Source: an uncultured Poribacteria bacterium
GTDB taxonomy: Bacteria; Poribacteria; WGA-4E; WGA-3G
NCBI GenBank assembly: GCA_951828515.1
Contig: OX639992.1
Span: 5,558,217 to 5,622,216, forward strand
Length of the DNA: 64,000 bases
Direction of reading: 5' to 3'
Position numbers and translations under genes: made by a program. Within the stretch, counting starts at the first letter, position 1, and each line of letters opens with the position of its first letter. Shown piece by piece: positions 60,990-64,000 of the stretch. The notes below the pieces were generated by a model. It saw nothing but the letters and a program-made list of their open reading frames with translations, did not search any database and was not told the DNA's origin.

Positions 60990-61595
60990 TCAATTTTCCT
61001 TCAGGGCACGTTCATAATCTTCGCGATAATCTATATCCCGAAGCACCCGGTCTGTATCGACTGTAACATAATGAATATCGTCGGCATATCTTTTGAAGAG
61101 TGTCCGCACGCCACCACTCTCCACCCCCAAGGCAAGAACATCGTCGCCATACTGCCGCTGGAAGATAACTGGATGCCCCCGTTTATAATTATAACTCGGT
61201 AAGGCAATTCCACTGTCCGTTTGGACGTAGGCATCAATAACCTGATCGATTAACGCAGAGGTGATAAAAGGCTGGTCGACTAGCATGAGTGCGAACGCGT
61301 CGCTGATATTCAGTGCACGTATACCCGCCTGTGCGGAGGTCAGCATACCATCGTGATAATCAGGATTAAAAACGATCTTGACAGGACGTTCCGATAGTTG
61401 TTCTTGAATCTGCCCGGCGCAATGCCCAACAACAACGATAACCTCATCAAACTTGGCACCAAGCATCCTGTCCACCACAGTCTCAACGATAGTGCTCTCA
61501 CCAAAAGGGAGTAGTTGCTTCGGTTCCCCCATCCGAGTAGAGAGTCCTGCGGCAAGAAGAATTCCCGAAATGAAGGGAGGTGTCGTATGCGTCAT
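60990..61595 (-). CDS. MocA-like molybdopterin cytidylyltransferase/nucleotidyltransferase
   Basis: 201 residues. Nucleotide-binding start GILLAAGLSTRMGEPKQLLPFGEST, then VIVVVGHCAGQIQEQL, DYHDGMLTSAQAGI and ALMLVDQPFI, RGHPVIFQRQ, all diagnostic of the MobA/MocA NTP-transferase family; MocA adds CMP to molybdopterin for xanthine-dehydrogenase-type enzymes. The C-terminal VDTDRVLRDIDYREDYERAL is the family's D-x-D-T-x-x-D-Y region. No molybdoenzyme is in the window. Starts four bases after the stop of the YdjY-acylphosphatase gene, so they are probably cotranscribed. Confidence 0.9.
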   Translation of the reverse strand: MTHTTPPFISGILLAAGLSTRMGEPKQLLPFGESTIVETVVDRMLGAKFDEVIVVVGHCAGQIQEQLSERPVKIVFNPDYHDGMLTSAQAGIRALNISDAFALMLVDQPFITSALIDQVIDAYVQTDSGIALPSYNYKRGHPVIFQRQYGDDVLALGVESGGVRTLFKRYADDIHYVTVDTDRVLRDIDYREDYERALKEN

Positions 61596-61598
61596 GGT

Positions 61599-62564
61599 TT
61601 AATACCGAATGCCGAAAGTCTCATATTCCGCTGTGAAAGGACGTTCGTCAATCTCAAGCGAATCAACCTTCGCATAGCGGGGGCCCTCCCTTAAAAAGAC
61701 GACCAACGCATCCAACTGCGTCTTATCACCCTCTGCGACGACTTCAACCTTTCCGTTCGTCAGATTTTTGGCGTAGCCCTTAACGCCGAGTTGTTGCGCG
61801 TTGCGTTGTGTGAAATTGCGGAATCCTACGCCTTGCACCCTGCCGGTGATTAGCACATACAGTTGCATTTTCCGATTGACCTCAATCGTGAGTGTGACAG
61901 GTGTCCCAAGTTTTGGCAGTACTGCATCGTTCTTTTTATAGATATTCTCCTCTTCCGATTCAGGAAGCGGATTTTGGAAGAGCGCGCTTGCATCAAATCG
62001 TTTTAAGGCAACAATGTCATTACTCATAAACGCCTGCGGCATCATCGCATCCTCATCATCGCTATCCAAATCTGATACTATCCGTGAACCGGAATAGATC
62101 CAAGCGACATGTTGCATCGGCTTTTGCGTTTTCACGTTGCGTATTAGTTCTTCGGCACGCACCTTTTTCGCCTTATCGCCATCCTTCCATTCAACAAAGA
62201 TAACGACCGTTGTTCCTGTCGGTGGTGTCGGTTCATCCTTCACCTCATCATAACCGGGCGGCGTCCCGACTTGAATATCAAGCTTACTGAGTGCGTCATG
62301 AATCTCTTTTGCCGTTGCTTCGACGACAACAATGCTCTCATACTCTTTGCCGTTGTGTCCACAAACGAGATATTCAACGGCTCCTTTTAAATGCGAATCG
62401 TATTCACCAAGAGCTTCAGAAATTTTACCCTTCAAGACAAGCTTCTTCTCCTCGATTTGAAGATGCCCATCTGCCCATCCGATATTCGTGCACAACACAA
62501 CAAACCACACACCGATACAGACTTTTAGTCCCGCCCGCCAAGCATAAGTTTTCACCTTTTGCAT
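61599..62564 (-). CDS. Exported YdjY-like domain fused to acylphosphatase
   Basis: 321 residues, perfect ribosome site (AAGGAGGT). Signal peptide with VCIGVWFVVLCTNIGWA. Residues 35 to about 215 look like the YdjY domain: KGKISEALGEYDSHLKGAVEYLVCGHNGKEYESIVVV, EIHDALSKLDIQVGTPPGY, VAWIYSGSRIV. The last ~90 residues are an acylphosphatase: YVLITGRVQGVGFRNFTQRNAQQLG with catalytic Arg in GVGFR, and GYAKNLTNGKVEVVAEG with Asn in KNLTNG. Free acylphosphatase is a ~90-residue cytoplasmic enzyme hydrolysing acyl phosphates; an exported fusion is unusual. Fe/substrate role of YdjY is unknown. Confidence 0.82.
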   Translation of the reverse strand: MQKVKTYAWRAGLKVCIGVWFVVLCTNIGWADGHLQIEEKKLVLKGKISEALGEYDSHLKGAVEYLVCGHNGKEYESIVVVEATAKEIHDALSKLDIQVGTPPGYDEVKDEPTPPTGTTVVIFVEWKDGDKAKKVRAEELIRNVKTQKPMQHVAWIYSGSRIVSDLDSDDEDAMMPQAFMSNDIVALKRFDASALFQNPLPESEEENIYKKNDAVLPKLGTPVTLTIEVNRKMQLYVLITGRVQGVGFRNFTQRNAQQLGVKGYAKNLTNGKVEVVAEGDKTQLDALVVFLREGPRYAKVDSLEIDERPFTAEYETFGIRY

Positions 62565-62701
62565 AAGATACCTCCTTTTAATTTTTTTAATGTAAATTCA
62601 ATAATGAAAATCCAAGTAGATAAGGAGAAGTTTGCTATTCTCTAAAGTGTCGCTTTGTTTTTCGATTTTACTATAAATTCTTAAGTTGAACCTACATTAC
62701 T

Positions 62702-63517
62702 TTAAAAAGTATACCGTAATCCGTTAAATATTTCCACATCATGTTTTCGGATACTGGTCGGTGGTTCGCTATCGTATCGGAAATTGACTCGGAGTGGAAA
62801 GGATAATTTCGTCGTCAGTCGGAATGTGATACTCCCTTCAAAAAGGATGCGGTAATCTTGAAAACGTCGGAGATAGACCTGATAGTAGCCTGTGGCACTC
62901 GTCGTGACGCGTTCATCCAGTTGTCCAGTCCAATTGATATAATTTGTCGATCGAACGATACGGGTTGTGATTGCATCGCTCTCTTTATCATGAATGCGTT
63001 CGTGTTCCCACATCGCACCGATGCCGAGATAGAGATTAAATCTGGAATTACGCGGATGCGAAGCGAACCGAACGCCACCGCCTATTAAATTCCGGTCATT
63101 TAACAGAATAGAGTCATTGAATTGCTTCTGCAGAAAGGATTCAAAAAGGATGTGCTGTGTCACACCTCGAATAATTCGCGCATGTGCCATGCCTTTGTTG
63201 ATAAAAAATTCGCCGCTCTTTCTGCCCTGCTGAAGACTTCCGAAAACGAAGCCGTGATATGCTTTCGTGAGATAATCTGAGCGAAACCGAGTCCGAGACG
63301 TAAGGAGATCGGTATTGCCAGTCCGATAGGTTAAATCCAGTGCGATACTGTTATACAAACCCGATTCCAACCGCATCTGTCGCATTGTTTCACCCGTAAA
63401 AATATTCACCTGTGCCATAAGTGGAGGACAGCAAAGAAGAAATAATATGAAACAGATACCGATAATTTGTTCGTAGTGGCTGTCAAGTTTAGGGTTTTGC
63501 GTGTGGGTGTTAGGCAT
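62702..63517 (-). CDS. DUF481-like outer-membrane beta-barrel protein
   Basis: 271 residues. Signal segment IGICFILFLLCCPPLMAQ. The mature protein is beta-rich with DUF481 character: LDLTYRTGNTDLLTSRTRFRSDYL, FESFLQKQFNDSILLNDRNLIGGGVRF, FNLYLGIGAMWEHERIHDKE, WTGQLDERVTTSATGYYQVYLRR, and a Phe terminus (NGLRYTF). DUF481 proteins are salt-induced or general outer-membrane barrels of unknown function. Its start overlaps the end of the upstream gene by eight bases. Between it and the YdjY gene (62565-62701) a lone MITE-like end lies near 62668. Confidence 0.85.
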   Translation of the reverse strand: MPNTHTQNPKLDSHYEQIIGICFILFLLCCPPLMAQVNIFTGETMRQMRLESGLYNSIALDLTYRTGNTDLLTSRTRFRSDYLTKAYHGFVFGSLQQGRKSGEFFINKGMAHARIIRGVTQHILFESFLQKQFNDSILLNDRNLIGGGVRFASHPRNSRFNLYLGIGAMWEHERIHDKESDAITTRIVRSTNYINWTGQLDERVTTSATGYYQVYLRRFQDYRILFEGSITFRLTTKLSFPLRVNFRYDSEPPTSIRKHDVEIFNGLRYTF

Positions 63518-64000
63518 CTGTGTTCTCAGTATGTTTTCGTAATTGTTGGGTCTCTTTTTTAAGTTGGCGGGTCAAGGTTTTCTGGGTGTCTTGCAGAGCG
63601 TTAACCTCTTGGGGTGTGATATCAACGGGTTGCTCTTGTTGATTGACGGCGTTGCATGCGGCGATGGTTTTGAGGATCTGGGCGGCTTGGGTGATGTGTT
63701 TGAGGTCGCGTTTTTCAATTACGAGTTCCTTTGTGAGACCGTATAGAAATTCCAATTCGAGGATGAGGTTTTCGGGAACGCTGAGACTGGCAGTGCGGTA
63801 GCTAGCGAGGTATTGTTCGCGGGTTTCGTTGAAGAGGGTTCGATATTTCTGTGGGAATTGAGGGTGTGTGATGTTGAGTCTGCGGAAGTTATTTGCGCAC
63901 TTTCCTCTGAGCATCTTATTGTAGTGATTAATCGGTGCGATGATCATTTCCCAGTTTACAAAGACCCGTCTTCTTTGTTGGATGCCTTTTTTTGTTGTTA
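63510..64000 (-). CDS. Unknown protein, 5' truncated by window edge
   Basis: At least 162 residues: the frame is open from the stop to the window end, continuing past ATG 63947 with in-frame codons (KKGIQQRRRVFVNWE before MIIAPINH), so the start may lie outside. No signal peptide or membrane helix. Composition is helical and charged (QYLASYRTASLSVPENLILELEFLYGLTKELVIEKRDLKHITQAAQ), ending with a polar coiled-coil-like tail (ALQDTQKTLTRQLKKETQQL). I do not recognise the family. It overlaps the DUF481 gene by eight bases. Confidence 0.65.
   Translation of the reverse strand, partial: TTKKGIQQRRRVFVNWEMIIAPINHYNKMLRGKCANNFRRLNITHPQFPQKYRTLFNETREQYLASYRTASLSVPENLILELEFLYGLTKELVIEKRDLKHITQAAQILKTIAACNAVNQQEQPVDITPQEVNALQDTQKTLTRQLKKETQQLRKHTENTDA

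Noticed and set aside
1-64000. tRNA, rRNA, CRISPR array, integrase or prophage
   Set aside because: Read for T-loop (GGTTCGAAT-like) signals, spaced direct repeats and integrase/terminase motifs; none found. The short repeats are not regularly spaced, so not CRISPR.

Overview
The window looks like a chromosomal segment of an uncultured Gram-negative bacterium. It has outer-membrane genes (a BamA/Omp85 protein, a DUF481 barrel, LolA-like and YidD proteins) and an unusual mix of phytanoyl-CoA-type dioxygenases, a Cys-type sulfatase, Gfo/Idh oxidoreductases, secreted LamG and DUF5916 proteins, and a very high density of short intergenic repeats. That mix is what I associate with Candidatus Poribacteria and related lineages; this is an inference, because no rRNA or other decisive marker is present. 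I saw no tRNA, rRNA or CRISPR array, and no transposase gene or phage module.

Layout. 1-7.4 kb: a same-strand catabolic run (Gfo/Idh C-terminus, mannonate dehydratase-like TIM barrel, GNAT/FemAB-like transferase, sulfatase, PhyH dioxygenase, type I phosphodiesterase) meeting a P1-family peptidase tail to tail. 7.5-12.3 kb: DegT aminotransferase, a secreted LamG protein, and a DUF255 thioredoxin-like protein fused to a DsbD-alpha-like domain. 12.3-18.6 kb: a six-gene metal operon on the minus strand (DtxR-type regulator, ferritin-like/VIT fusion, TroA-like binding lipoprotein, ATPase, two permeases) behind a consensus promoter whose -10 overlaps a DtxR-like operator. 18.7-25.8 kb: Gfo/Idh oxidoreductase, TPR gene remnant, fused TRAP permease, a TPR/PGAGQ envelope protein, a UbiC/DUF98 protein, a DUF3500 protein and a truncated O-methyltransferase. 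25.8-38.2 kb: secreted carbohydrate-related genes (DUF5916, three LamG proteins, a PPDK-like ATP-grasp protein, a GH36-like and a GHL15-like hydrolase, a 2-hydroxyacid dehydrogenase). 38.2-42 kb: an envelope cluster (LolA-like, YidD, TPR/PGAGR protein, two secreted proteins sharing a mature N-terminus). 42-53.5 kb: a single-chain MNT-HEPN protein, a double ECF-type ATPase, a B12/radical-SAM protein, an Omp85 protein, GTP-type PEPCK, a fatty acid desaturase and a second PhyH. 53.5-64 kb: an ABC permease/ATPase/outer-membrane protein operon, Rieske ferredoxin, a sugar ABC permease with a giant insertion, MoxR ATPase, Uma2 nuclease-like protein, MocA-like nucleotidyltransferase, a YdjY-acylphosphatase fusion, a DUF481 barrel and a partial gene.

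The strongest unexplained signals are in the small sequences. (1) Four secreted LamG proteins end in the same short tail (KLxTxWAxLK), which looks like a sorting or anchoring signal. (2) A dispersed element ends in AACCGCAAGG(A/T)AAATTAAAA directly before start codons, so it supplies ribosome binding sites. (3) A family of palindromes has different stem sequences but a shared CCTAC tail, which implies selection on the hairpin; one member has expanded in frame inside a transporter gene. (4) There are MITE-like elements with TTATAGTA terminal repeats. (5) An MNT-HEPN fusion keeps what looks like an internal ribosome binding site for a free HEPN domain.
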